The notes under the pieces are model-generated. The model saw only the letters and a list, made by a program, of their open reading frames with translations. It had not been told where the DNA came from and made no database searches. Position numbers and translations under genes: made by a program. 22,784 bases of DNA, from positions 1 to 22,784 of the forward strand of contig JAUWOV010000022.1 of the NCBI GenBank assembly GCA_030611945.1, written 5' to 3'. This DNA comes from a bacterium (GTDB taxonomy: Bacteria > JAHJDO01). Within the stretch, counting starts at the first letter, position 1. Each line of letters opens with the position of its first letter. This document shows, one piece after another, positions 1 through 8,583 of this stretch.

Positions 1-729
1 GTTGGTTTGGGCTTGTTTCTGTTTTGCCTTATTTCAACGCAAGGACAGGCAGAACTGGTAAGTGAATGGAAGTTTGACGGGAATGCAAGAGACAGTGCAG
101 GGAATAATCATGGCGCACTGAAGGGTAATCCAACCTGGGGAGTCAACAGGTTTGGAGATCAGGGAAAAGCATTATCATTTGACGGCAAAGATGATTATGT
201 TGATTGCGGGAATGATGCGAGTCTGAGTTTTGGCAATGGGACAAAAGACAGATCATTTTCAATAGAATGGTGGCAAAAAAGTAATATTGTCCCCAATCTA
301 TCTCGCACAGAGACAGGAGAGATAACAGGGAAAGGTGTTGGTGTATTACAGAAAAAAGGAGAATATTTTATTCAGTGGGGCAATGCATTCCGGCTCCATT
401 TATTAGATGGGAATAGCAGAATTGGAAGAGGCACTGGTGTTAGTGTTAAGCAGGGTGAGTGGACACATATTGCAGTGACTTATAATGGCTCAGGAACTTC
501 TGACGGCATCAAGTTTTATCAAGATGGAAAGTTGGTGTTATCAGAAGCCGAAGTCAAAGGATCTTATACGGCAATGAGAAAGAAGAATCGTCCGTTGAGG
601 ATAGGAATTGGGAGACACTGGGCGAAGCGATTCAACGGTCTCATTGATGATGTCGGGATCTACAACCATGCTTTGAGTTCTGAAGAGGTTGAGGCGCTTT
701 ACCTCAAAAATCCTAACCCTATATTTTAG
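1..729 (+). CDS. Secreted LamG (concanavalin A-like) domain protein, 5' end outside the window
   Basis: Open from base 1 to the TAG at 727-729, 242 codons visible. The first 18 or so residues are the hydrophobic core and cleavage region of a signal peptide (FLFCLISTQGQA, cut probably before ELVSEW). They match the leader of the next gene from its residue 8 onward, so the true start is probably about seven codons upstream of the window; the TTG at position 7 is not a convincing start. The rest is one LamG/laminin-G-like beta sandwich: WKFDGNARDSAGNNHG near the N-terminus, FDGKDDYVDCG, then EWTHIAVTYNG, KFYQDGKLV and a closing GLIDDVGIYNHALSSEEVEALY, which are hallmark LamG strands. The likely role is carbohydrate binding or surface attachment outside the cytoplasm; no catalytic domain is visible. 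It lies 71 bases before the CBM9-like gene and is probably part of the same transcription unit. Confidence 0.8.
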   Translation, partial: VGLGLFLFCLISTQGQAELVSEWKFDGNARDSAGNNHGALKGNPTWGVNRFGDQGKALSFDGKDDYVDCGNDASLSFGNGTKDRSFSIEWWQKSNIVPNLSRTETGEITGKGVGVLQKKGEYFIQWGNAFRLHLLDGNSRIGRGTGVSVKQGEWTHIAVTYNGSGTSDGIKFYQDGKLVLSEAEVKGSYTAMRKKNRPLRIGIGRHWAKRFNGLIDDVGIYNHALSSEEVEALYLKNPNPIF

Positions 730-800
730 TATAAAATGCCGTAATTGCTTGTGTTGTATATGATTTTAAACAAGAATAAAAAAAAGAAAAGGAGACAGTT

Positions 801-3758
801 ATGTTGAAGAAAATGATGTATGTCGGGTTAGTTTCGTTTCTGTTTTGTCTTGTTTCCACGCAAGGACATTCAGAGTTGGTAGAAGAAGTTGCTATTCAAC
901 AAGTATCTGAAGCGCCGGTAATAGACGGCAGTCTCTCTGACAAAGTCTGGAAGAAAGCAAAGTGGTATTCTGATTTTCATATTTTTAATAACTTAAAACA
1001 ATCAGCTCAACCAAAAACTTTTTTTGCTATAGTACACGACGGTGAAAATCTCTATGTCGCTGTGAGGGCTGAAGAGCCGGAGCCAAAAAAGATGAAGGCG
1101 GTTGTCACAAAGCGGGATGGCAAGGTCTGGATGGATGACTCTATTGAGATATTTTTGGACTCTGAAGGCAGAGGTTCATACAGTTATCAGTTTGTTGTTA
1201 ATACTAGAGGTACGCTCTTTGACTCAGAGAACGTACGCGGCGGTGTATTTCACAAGCCGGAGTGGAATTCAGATGCAAAGGCAGCCACAAAAACAGGCAG
1301 TGACGCCTGGTTTCTTGAAGTATCAATACCGTTTGCCTGCCTCTCTTTTTCTTCTGAGGAGCCAACCCACTGGAGGCTGAATGTTACCAGGAGTCGTTTT
1401 GCCGCATCCGAAAGAGAGCTTTTCACTTTCGCGCCGGTGAAAGGAAGCTTTCACGATCTCAGAAATTTTGCGTCTGCCTCCATAGAAGACATTGACTTAA
1501 CACCATTCTTAGCTGACCTCAGTCTGGAGAAGATGAAGTTTTTTCATCAAGAAGGTCAGATGACCAGCGCAGTTGGATTTCTGATTGAAAACTCCTCATC
1601 TTTGCCAAGGGAATTGGACATTAAGGCAACTCTCCTGATGGGTGGTAAAGAAGTATCTACTTTATCGGCAATAAAACTTTCCAAAAGGAGTACCCGCCAA
1701 TTGGATATTACCTTTCCTGTTCCACCTGCAGGGGAAGGCATCCTCAGACTAACCTTAAAAGATAAAAAGTTAAAAAAGGTTATCTGCAGCCGGCAGTTTC
1801 CCGTAAAAGTTGATTATACACCCCTAAAGGTAGAAGTCCTCCATCCTCATTACCAGAATGCTATCTTTTCCGGTCAGAAGTTAAAGGATATAGAGTTGGA
1901 GGTAACTGCCGCGTTGGCAGCAAAAGAAAGAAAAGATTACCTGTTTAAATTCTCCTTGAATTCAGATCAGAAAGTTCTCTGTAGTCAGAGCACCGGAATA
2001 AGAGATGAAAGGATGAATATATCCATCCCTCTTCCCATGTTAAAGACAGGAAGTTACCTGATGAAAGGCGCTCTGGTTCATAAACCAACCGGAAAGAGAC
2101 TGGTTACGTGGCAGGAGGTTCTGCGTAAACTGCCCTCTAAAAAAGGGGAGGTCCGTTTTGATGAAAACTTTGTATGTCTGATAGATAATGAGCCTTTCCT
2201 GCCTTTTGGACTCTTTAGTGATAGCTATAGTGGTCCTACGAGAGGATCAGAGGCGATTCGGGAGGCTGTTGAATTAGGCTGTAATGCGCTTTCGTGTGAC
2301 TATTGCAATTGGCGTAAGTGTCTTGACGAATTACATCAATCCGGGCTAAAGGTACTGATAATGCCACATACACAGGGTATTCCACATGCCTGTGGTCCTG
2401 CAAAGGGCTTGGATAAACCATTAACGGCAAAGCAGGAAGAAAGTCTGCGTTCATCTGTCAGAAAAACAAAAGACCTTCCACCGCTCCTTGCGTGGTATAC
2501 AGGCAATGAACCAAAACCACCAGCTGTAAGCCAGGATACAATGAAACAGATTGATAATATTATAAGAGAAGAAGACCCGTACCATCCAAATTGCATTATA
2601 AACGACAAAATTAAAGAGATCGGGTATTATGTGAATGCCATGTCGCTTATTATGCCTGACCCTTATCCTGGCTTTCTGAAAAATGGCACACGGAAGCATC
2701 CAATCAAAACTACATGTCTTGTGGAAGAAGCTGTCTGGGTTAGCAATGGGCGCAAACCTGTCTGGGTTGTGATGCAGGCGTCTAACTGGGGAGGCAAAAA
2801 AGAACGCTCCCCAAACTTTATCGACTTGCGCGGACAGATGTATCAGGCAGCAATTGCAGGCGCAAAAGGGTTCTTCTGGTACTGCCGGCCATGGATAGAG
2901 TCTCATGTGGAAATAGGACTCTCTTTTCTGGCAAAAGAAGCCAAGTTATTGCGTGAGGCAATCTTTGCTCCTGAGTCTTCTTATGAATTTACTGTTGTTA
3001 ATGATGCTGGCAAGAGCAATCACCTGTACATGCTCTCAAGGCGGATGGTGGGCAAAGACTCTTACTTTTTTGTTGTCAATTGTTCTACTAATAAGGAAAC
3101 GAAGTTAACGTTTAATGCCGGCGGTTTAAAAGATAGAGAACTCTTTGTGGTTAGCGAAGCTCGTAATGTTAAAATAAAATCAGGGGAGTTTACTGATTCA
3201 TTTAAACCTTATGACACACACATTTACACCACTAATAAAACCATTGCCAATCAACTGAGTATCCCTGGCGTATATAAAGAGATTAAAGCTAATTGCACTC
3301 CAATCATTAAGCCAGGTAACTTTGCTCATAAGAGTCGTGGGACGAAAGCAAAAGATTCATGGGTAAGAAAGATATTGACAAAGACTTTTGTGTGGAATCC
3401 ACCGCTTGATTTTGTTATTGACGGTATCAAAGGAACTTCAAGCTGGGGGGATGCGAAACGGTCATCCTGGGTGGAGATAATTTTTCCAAAATCGGAGAAA
3501 ATCTGTAAAGCAGTAATAGATTCAAACATTCGTCACTTACAGATTGAGGTGGAGAAGAATGGAGCATGGGTAAGAGTTGCTGATGTAAAAGCAAACACAC
3601 GTGACCGCAGGGAAGTACAAATCGTCAAATTTCCATTGGTAGAAACCCGAAAGTTGCGACTGAAATCTCTGGCTGTAAAAGGTGAAATTATAGGGAAAAA
3701 ACCTCTTCAGACACAGATTTGGGAGATAGAAGTATATGGGAAAGTTTTAGAGTTATAA
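801..3758 (+). CDS. Secreted multidomain protein: CBM9-like, TIM-barrel glycosidase-like, F5/8 type C-like
   Basis: 985 residues, start fixed by AAAGGAG at 788-794, six bases before the ATG. Residues 1-23 form a signal peptide. Residues about 30-230 look like a CBM9/DOMON-like sugar-binding sandwich ([46 protein letters not shown]). A beta-rich linker spans about 240-440. Residues about 450-720 resemble a clan GH-A TIM barrel: PFGLFSDSY, a [12 protein letters not shown] strand, [18 protein letters not shown] with Glu570 at the usual acid/base place, and KPVWVVMQA where the second catalytic Glu would be expected but Gln659 is seen. The last 110 or so residues look like a discoidin (F5/8 type C) fold ([17 protein letters not shown] to IWEIEVYGK). 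It presumably binds or processes an extracellular glycan. Whether it is catalytically active is uncertain, and I cannot assign a GH family. Confidence 0.8.
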   Translation: MLKKMMYVGLVSFLFCLVSTQGHSELVEEVAIQQVSEAPVIDGSLSDKVWKKAKWYSDFHIFNNLKQSAQPKTFFAIVHDGENLYVAVRAEEPEPKKMKAVVTKRDGKVWMDDSIEIFLDSEGRGSYSYQFVVNTRGTLFDSENVRGGVFHKPEWNSDAKAATKTGSDAWFLEVSIPFACLSFSSEEPTHWRLNVTRSRFAASERELFTFAPVKGSFHDLRNFASASIEDIDLTPFLADLSLEKMKFFHQEGQMTSAVGFLIENSSSLPRELDIKATLLMGGKEVSTLSAIKLSKRSTRQLDITFPVPPAGEGILRLTLKDKKLKKVICSRQFPVKVDYTPLKVEVLHPHYQNAIFSGQKLKDIELEVTAALAAKERKDYLFKFSLNSDQKVLCSQSTGIRDERMNISIPLPMLKTGSYLMKGALVHKPTGKRLVTWQEVLRKLPSKKGEVRFDENFVCLIDNEPFLPFGLFSDSYSGPTRGSEAIREAVELGCNALSCDYCNWRKCLDELHQSGLKVLIMPHTQGIPHACGPAKGLDKPLTAKQEESLRSSVRKTKDLPPLLAWYTGNEPKPPAVSQDTMKQIDNIIREEDPYHPNCIINDKIKEIGYYVNAMSLIMPDPYPGFLKNGTRKHPIKTTCLVEEAVWVSNGRKPVWVVMQASNWGGKKERSPNFIDLRGQMYQAAIAGAKGFFWYCRPWIESHVEIGLSFLAKEAKLLREAIFAPESSYEFTVVNDAGKSNHLYMLSRRMVGKDSYFFVVNCSTNKETKLTFNAGGLKDRELFVVSEARNVKIKSGEFTDSFKPYDTHIYTTNKTIANQLSIPGVYKEIKANCTPIIKPGNFAHKSRGTKAKDSWVRKILTKTFVWNPPLDFVIDGIKGTSSWGDAKRSSWVEIIFPKSEKICKAVIDSNIRHLQIEVEKNGAWVRVADVKANTRDRREVQIVKFPLVETRKLRLKSLAVKGEIIGKKPLQTQIWEIEVYGKVLEL

Positions 3759-3759
3759 C

Positions 3760-3765
3760 AGGAGG
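3760..3765 (+). promoter_or_regulatory. Ribosome binding site that sets the GH130 start
   Basis: AGGAGG lies four bases before the ATG at 3770. It supports that start over an in-frame ATG at 3719, which would lie inside the upstream gene and add 17 residues foreign to GH130. Confidence 0.75.
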
Positions 3766-3769
3766 CAGC

Positions 3770-4762
3770 ATGAGTAATGAAAAGAAACAAATAATTATCG
3801 GTAATGCGTTGCCCAATATTCCATGGGAAGAGAAACAGGAAGGGAGTAAAGAGATATTATGGCGTTCAAGAAAAAATCCTATTATTCCAAGAGATCTCAT
3901 CCCCTCTTCCAACAGTATTTTTAACAGCGCTGTTGTGTCATTTAAAGGAGAGTTTGCCGGTGTTTTTCGCTGTGATGATAAGAGGCGATTCGCGAGACTT
4001 CACAGCGGCAGAAGTAAAGATGGTATAAACTGGGAGATAGATAATAATCCGATCTCTTTTATTTGCAATGATCCTGAAATCATCTCCATATCAGGCTATG
4101 ACCCACGAGTTTGCTGGATTGATGATAGGTACTATGTAACCTGGTGCAATTATTATCATGGACCGACAATTGGAGTTGCGTACACCTATGATTTTAAAAA
4201 ATTTTATCAGATTGAGAATGCTTTTCTCCCATATAATCGCAATGGTGTGCTTTTCCCGCGTAAGGTTGATAGCAAATTCGCTATGCTCAGTCGTCCATCC
4301 GGTCCTGGGCATAATACTTTTGGAGATATTTTTTACAGCGAAAGTCCGGATATGTGTTATTGGGGTCGCCATCGTCATGTTATGGGTACTACAAAAGGAT
4401 GGCAGGGAACAAAGATTGGCGCAGGTCCAATACCGATTGAAACTACAGAAGGATGGTTGTTGATATATCATGGAGTTCTAACTTCATGTAATGGTTTTGT
4501 TTATAGTGCAGGAGCCGCTTTGCTTGATATAGATAAACCATGGAAAGTTCTTTACAGAACAGAACCATATATTCTATCTCCCCAGAAAGAGTATGAATGT
4601 GTTGGCGACGTACCGAATGTGGTGTTCCCCTGTGCAGCATTGACTGATCCTGAAACCGGACGAATTGCAATTTATTATGGTGCGGCAGATACAGTTGTTT
4701 GTTTGGCTTATACTCAGGTGGATGAATTAATTAATTTTATAAAGTCCAATTCAGAGATATAA
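3770..4762 (+). CDS. GH130 family glycoside phosphorylase/hydrolase (beta-mannoside type)
   Basis: 330 residues from the ATG behind a strong AGGAGG. The sequence follows the five-bladed beta-propeller pattern of GH130 (formerly DUF377): [42 protein letters not shown] with Asp111 at the place of the conserved catalytic Asp, the [21 protein letters not shown] blade, [26 protein letters not shown], then [13 protein letters not shown] and [17 protein letters not shown]130 members cleave beta-1,4- or beta-1,2-linked mannosides; most are phosphorylases releasing alpha-mannose 1-phosphate, some are hydrolases. The subfamily, and therefore the linkage, cannot be settled by eye. No signal peptide is seen, so it should act in the cytoplasm on imported oligosaccharides. 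It starts 11 bases after the secreted CBM9-like gene and lies ahead of the GH3 gene, so co-transcription is likely. Confidence 0.87.
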   Translation: MSNEKKQIIIGNALPNIPWEEKQEGSKEILWRSRKNPIIPRDLIPSSNSIFNSAVVSFKGEFAGVFRCDDKRRFARLHSGRSKDGINWEIDNNPISFICNDPEIISISGYDPRVCWIDDRYYVTWCNYYHGPTIGVAYTYDFKKFYQIENAFLPYNRNGVLFPRKVDSKFAMLSRPSGPGHNTFGDIFYSESPDMCYWGRHRHVMGTTKGWQGTKIGAGPIPIETTEGWLLIYHGVLTSCNGFVYSAGAALLDIDKPWKVLYRTEPYILSPQKEYECVGDVPNVVFPCAALTDPETGRIAIYYGAADTVVCLAYTQVDELINFIKSNSEI

Positions 4763-4818
4763 AATATTCTTATTACAATTTAAAAAGACTGTATGGATAA
4801 ATAGCGTGGGATTTTCTT

Positions 4819-7374
4819 ATGGAAAGTAAAAAACAGATTGATGAGTGGGTTGAGGAAATATTGTCAAAAATGACATTGTCGGAAAAAGTATCATTGCTTG
4901 CCGGACAGGACCGCTGGAGTACAGTTCCTGTTGAACGATTAGGTGTGACTTCCTTAGGAATGACAGATGGTCCTCATGGTGTGAGATATTGTAGAACCTC
5001 CGGCGTGCATAAAGCTACATCATTTCCAACAGGTGTTTCCATGGGATCAAGCTGGAATCCTGAACTTGTTAAAAGGGTTGGAGAGGCTTTAGCTGAAGAA
5101 ACTGCGGCTTTGAATTGCGATATTCTTCTTGGTCCATGTGTTAATATAGTAAGGTGTCCTTTAGGCGGGAGGAACTTTGAAAGCTATTCTGAAGATCCAT
5201 ATCTTGCCGGCTGTATTGGTACTGCGTATGTAAATGGTGTCCAGAGTAAAAATATCGGGACATCATTAAAACACTATGCGTGTAATAACCAGGAGAATGG
5301 GCGTTTCAGATGCAGTTCAGAGGTGGATGAACGCACCTTACGTGAAATATATCTGCCGGCATTTGAAGCCATAGTGAAAAATGCTCAGCCGTGGACGGTT
5401 ATGTGTTCATATAACAGGATTAACGGTATTTATGCCAGTGAGCATAAAAGACTATTGACTGATATTCTCAGAGAAGAATGGGGCTTTGAAGGGATTGTAA
5501 TTTCTGATTGGAGCGCAAACCATACGATTGTCAAATCTGTTGCCGCAGGTCTTGATATTGAAATGCCTGGTCCTGCAAAATATTATGGGAGGCTTTTGGA
5601 GGAGGCCGTTAACATGTGGCAGATAGAAGAAAAGGTAATCGATGCTACTGCCGGACGTATTTTAAGGATTATAGCCAGAAGCGGAAAACGGGACAAAAAT
5701 TTCAAACGCAGAGGAAAAATAAATACAGCTTTTCATCAAAAACTTGCTAGAAAATTAGCGGAGGAATCAATAGTTCTTCTTAAAAATAATAATGGGCTTC
5801 TTCCATTAAATCAAAACAAGATTGAATCGGTTGCTGTTATTGGCTTGAATGCGTTGGAAGCAAGAATCGGTGGAGGAGGCAGTTCATATCTTAACCCACC
5901 ATATAGAGTAAGTCCATTACAGGGAATAACCGAGCTGCTCAAAGACAATGTTCAACAAATAAAGTATGAGACAGGATGTGATAATTTTGAAGAATTTCCT
6001 GAAATCCCATGCGATTACTTTATTCATCCTGAATCCGATAAATCAGGAGTGTTGGTGGAATATTTTGAGTCTTTGGATTGCTCAGGAAATGTTTTTAAAA
6101 GTGTTGAATATTCAGGTTTAAATGAATTTTTTTTTAATATTTCCGAATATAATAAATATTCTGAGTTTTCTTTGCGTCTAAGAGCAAGATTTATCGCACC
6201 TGTCAGCGGTAGATATGGGCTTAAATTAAAATATCAGGGGGAGTGCAGGTTATTTGTTGATGGAAAGCTTCTTCTGGAAGTAAAACATGATAGATTTCTG
6301 ACAAGATTTGATGATCCTGATATTTCAGAACCTGTTTTTATTGAAATTGCAGAAGGAAATAATTATTGCGTTGTTGTGGAATATGTTAGAAGAAAAAACG
6401 AAAGAGCCTGGTTGCAGTTGCTCGGAGCATACAGCCCGAATATAACTGTTTCGAAACGCATTGATAATTCCGCGAAAATCGCAGCAGAATCTGATGTGGC
6501 TGTTGTTTTTGCCGGCATGGCGAAAGGTTTCGAGTCTGAGGGAAAAGACAGGCTGCATATGAATCTCCCCGGATTTCAGAATGAGCTTATTAAAGCAGTT
6601 GTCTCAGCAAACCCAAATACAGTTGTTGTCTTGAATACAGGTTCACCAATAACCATGCCTTGGATTAATGAGGTATCTGCTGTTATTGAAGCTTATTATC
6701 CCGGAATGGAAGGGGGACGCGCCATTGCCGATATCTTATTCGGACATGTCAATCCTTCAGGGAAATTGACAGTATCGTTTCCAAAACGCTATGAAGACAA
6801 TCCTGCTTTTTTAAATTATCCCGGCACCCGAAAAGTTCATTACGGTGAAGGTATTTTTGTCGGCTATCGCTACTACGATACCAAAGGTGTTGAACCATTG
6901 TTCCCGTTCGGGCACGGACTTTCGTATACCTGCTTTAAATACAGCAATATTTCAATTACTAAAAATGCAAGAGATATGAATTACACAGTAAATGTTGATA
7001 TCAAAAATACCGGTGTCTGCACAGGAAAAGAAGTAGTGCAGTTGTATATAAAAGATATTGAATCAAGTCTCATGCGACCTTTGAAAGAGTTAAAAGGTTT
7101 CCGAAAAATTAGACTTTCCCCTGACGAAAAGAAAAGAATTTCTTTTACTCTGAATGAAAGATCATTTTCGTTCTACAATCCTAAGCAAAAGCAATGGATT
7201 GTAGAACCCGGGGAGTTTGAAATACTAATAGGGAGTTCTTCAAGAGATATCCATCTTAACAGTAAAATTGTTATAGGCGGAAATGATACGACAAGAGTCA
7301 AAATAGGTAAACAGGTTAAAATATCAGAAGATCTGAACAAGTCAACCTCTAATATAACAGGGAGAATAAAATAA
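4819..7374 (+). CDS. GH3 family beta-glycosidase with PA14 insert
   Basis: 851 residues. The N-terminal TIM barrel (about 1-290) has MTDGPHGVRY, the GPCVNIVRCPLGGRNFESYSEDP strand, KHYACNNQE and GIVISDWSAN, with Asp230 as the expected nucleophile. The alpha/beta sandwich (about 310-400 and 560-670) carries ESEGKDRLHMNLPGFQ, where Glu572/Glu574 lie at the usual acid/base place. Between its halves, at about 405-550, sits a PA14 domain (GVLVEYFES to KLLLEV), the arrangement of beta-glucosidases whose PA14 shapes the substrate pocket. A fibronectin type III-like domain closes the protein (about 720-815). No signal peptide is present, so a cytoplasmic exo-beta-glycosidase is expected; glucoside, xyloside or other specificity is undetermined. 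The 56-base gap upstream has no good Shine-Dalgarno, only GGGA about seven bases before the ATG. Confidence 0.92.
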   Translation: MESKKQIDEWVEEILSKMTLSEKVSLLAGQDRWSTVPVERLGVTSLGMTDGPHGVRYCRTSGVHKATSFPTGVSMGSSWNPELVKRVGEALAEETAALNCDILLGPCVNIVRCPLGGRNFESYSEDPYLAGCIGTAYVNGVQSKNIGTSLKHYACNNQENGRFRCSSEVDERTLREIYLPAFEAIVKNAQPWTVMCSYNRINGIYASEHKRLLTDILREEWGFEGIVISDWSANHTIVKSVAAGLDIEMPGPAKYYGRLLEEAVNMWQIEEKVIDATAGRILRIIARSGKRDKNFKRRGKINTAFHQKLARKLAEESIVLLKNNNGLLPLNQNKIESVAVIGLNALEARIGGGGSSYLNPPYRVSPLQGITELLKDNVQQIKYETGCDNFEEFPEIPCDYFIHPESDKSGVLVEYFESLDCSGNVFKSVEYSGLNEFFFNISEYNKYSEFSLRLRARFIAPVSGRYGLKLKYQGECRLFVDGKLLLEVKHDRFLTRFDDPDISEPVFIEIAEGNNYCVVVEYVRRKNERAWLQLLGAYSPNITVSKRIDNSAKIAAESDVAVVFAGMAKGFESEGKDRLHMNLPGFQNELIKAVVSANPNTVVVLNTGSPITMPWINEVSAVIEAYYPGMEGGRAIADILFGHVNPSGKLTVSFPKRYEDNPAFLNYPGTRKVHYGEGIFVGYRYYDTKGVEPLFPFGHGLSYTCFKYSNISITKNARDMNYTVNVDIKNTGVCTGKEVVQLYIKDIESSLMRPLKELKGFRKIRLSPDEKKRISFTLNERSFSFYNPKQKQWIVEPGEFEILIGSSSRDIHLNSKIVIGGNDTTRVKIGKQVKISEDLNKSTSNITGRIK

Positions 7375-7375
7375 T

Positions 7376-8548
7376 ATGACTTCTAAAGAGAGAATGTTAA
7401 TTGCTATTCAAAACGGTAAAGCTGACCGTGTGCCGGTGGCCCCGGATATATCCAATATGATTCCCTGTAAGTTGACAGGCAAACCATTCTGGGAGTTTTA
7501 TCTACAGGATCCTCTTTCAGGTGGAGGAGTCAGGGTTCGTTTAGCCAGAGCATATCTTTCGGCAGTGAAATATTTCGGCTTTGACGGGTGGGACGGTGGC
7601 TATGTTAATTTGGATCCAAGTAAGGAAGAAAAAAAGGAGTTTAGCAGGGAAATTATAGAAAAGGATGAAGAGAAGATCGTTGCCAGAGAATCCTTTCATA
7701 CTCCTGAAGGAACATTATGGCAGGAGATGGTCTACAGGATTGATAACCCTCCAGCACTTCGCAGAATGTTAATCAAAGATTTTAAGAAAGATTTTTCTCT
7801 CTATCTCAAGTACTGGTTTCCTGATCCTTCTTCCTGCGATGACAAGGAATTTCAGAAGTGGAAGTGGAAAATGGGGAGCTTTGGTGTTACTGCTTTGTCT
7901 ATAGGTTGTCCAGGGCTGCATGTTTTAGTGAGCCTGATTGACGGAGGCAATAAAATGAGCAGCATGGAGGCTTCGACTTATGCTTACTATGACTATCCTG
8001 AACTCTTTCGCGAATATGCTCTTGTTTATGAAGATTGGGCAGTAAAGATGACCAAGAGGTTTATTAAAGCCAAACCTGATTATATTATGACCGGCGGCTC
8101 AGGAATGATAACTTTACAGTCTCCTGAGATATTCAGAGACTTAGGGCTTCCAACTCTAAAGAAGGTAACAAAATTAGCTAAAGATGCAGGAATTCCCACT
8201 CTTGTTCATTGTTGCGGCAAGGCAAAAGAACTGGTAAAAATCTGCGCTGAAGAAACTGATTTAAGCTGTATCAACCCTTTAGAAGTCCCTCCAATGGGAG
8301 ATTGTATCCTTAAGGAAATTAAAGAGAAACACGGAGACAAAATTGCTTTAATGGGAAATCTTCATACAACTGAAGTAATGCTCAAAGGTTCGGTGAAGGA
8401 TGTTGAAGAAGCTTCAAAAAAGGCAATTGATGATGCTGGAGAGAACGGAGGATTTATTCTTTCTACCGGTGACCAATGCGGTAGGGACACACCGGAAGAG
8501 AATATCTTTAAAATGGTAGAGGTAGCAAAAACATATGGCAAGTATTAA
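7376..8548 (+). CDS. UroD/MtaA-family protein with zinc-type methyltransferase motif
   Basis: 390 residues, starting one base after the GH3 stop, with CAGGGAG at 7358-7364 as ribosome-binding site. The fold family is uroporphyrinogen decarboxylase-like (N-terminal SKERMLIAIQNGKADRVPVAPD). It also has His278-x-Cys280 (within LVHCCGK) and Cys368 (within GDQCGRD), the His-x-Cys...Cys pattern that holds zinc in cobamide-dependent methyltransferases such as MtaA and CmuA. This argues against a haem-pathway HemE and for methyl-transfer or related chemistry. Homologues of this type recur beside sugar-degrading genes in environmental genomes with no known function. No corrinoid protein or other methyltransferase partner is in the window. 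Its place between glycosidases and oxidoreductases suggests a step in catabolism, perhaps on a methylated substrate; that is speculation. Confidence 0.82.
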   Translation: MTSKERMLIAIQNGKADRVPVAPDISNMIPCKLTGKPFWEFYLQDPLSGGGVRVRLARAYLSAVKYFGFDGWDGGYVNLDPSKEEKKEFSREIIEKDEEKIVARESFHTPEGTLWQEMVYRIDNPPALRRMLIKDFKKDFSLYLKYWFPDPSSCDDKEFQKWKWKMGSFGVTALSIGCPGLHVLVSLIDGGNKMSSMEASTYAYYDYPELFREYALVYEDWAVKMTKRFIKAKPDYIMTGGSGMITLQSPEIFRDLGLPTLKKVTKLAKDAGIPTLVHCCGKAKELVKICAEETDLSCINPLEVPPMGDCILKEIKEKHGDKIALMGNLHTTEVMLKGSVKDVEEASKKAIDDAGENGGFILSTGDQCGRDTPEENIFKMVEVAKTYGKY

Positions 8549-8583
8549 ATGAAAAGATTATTAAAGAAAGGGAGCAAAATAAA

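Noticed and set aside
2451-2906. 151-codon open frame on the minus strand inside the CBM9-like gene
   Set aside because: It is fully antisense to a well-supported gene, lacks a ribosome-binding site, and its translation (Cys/Phe/Trp-rich) shows no recognisable domain.
3719-3769. Earlier in-frame ATG for the GH130 gene
   Set aside because: It would lie inside the upstream gene without a ribosome-binding site, whereas AGGAGG precedes the ATG at 3770.
7376-8548. Haem-biosynthesis uroporphyrinogen decarboxylase (hemE)
   Set aside because: The His-x-Cys and C-terminal Cys zinc ligands and the catabolic context point to the MtaA/CmuA-like branch.
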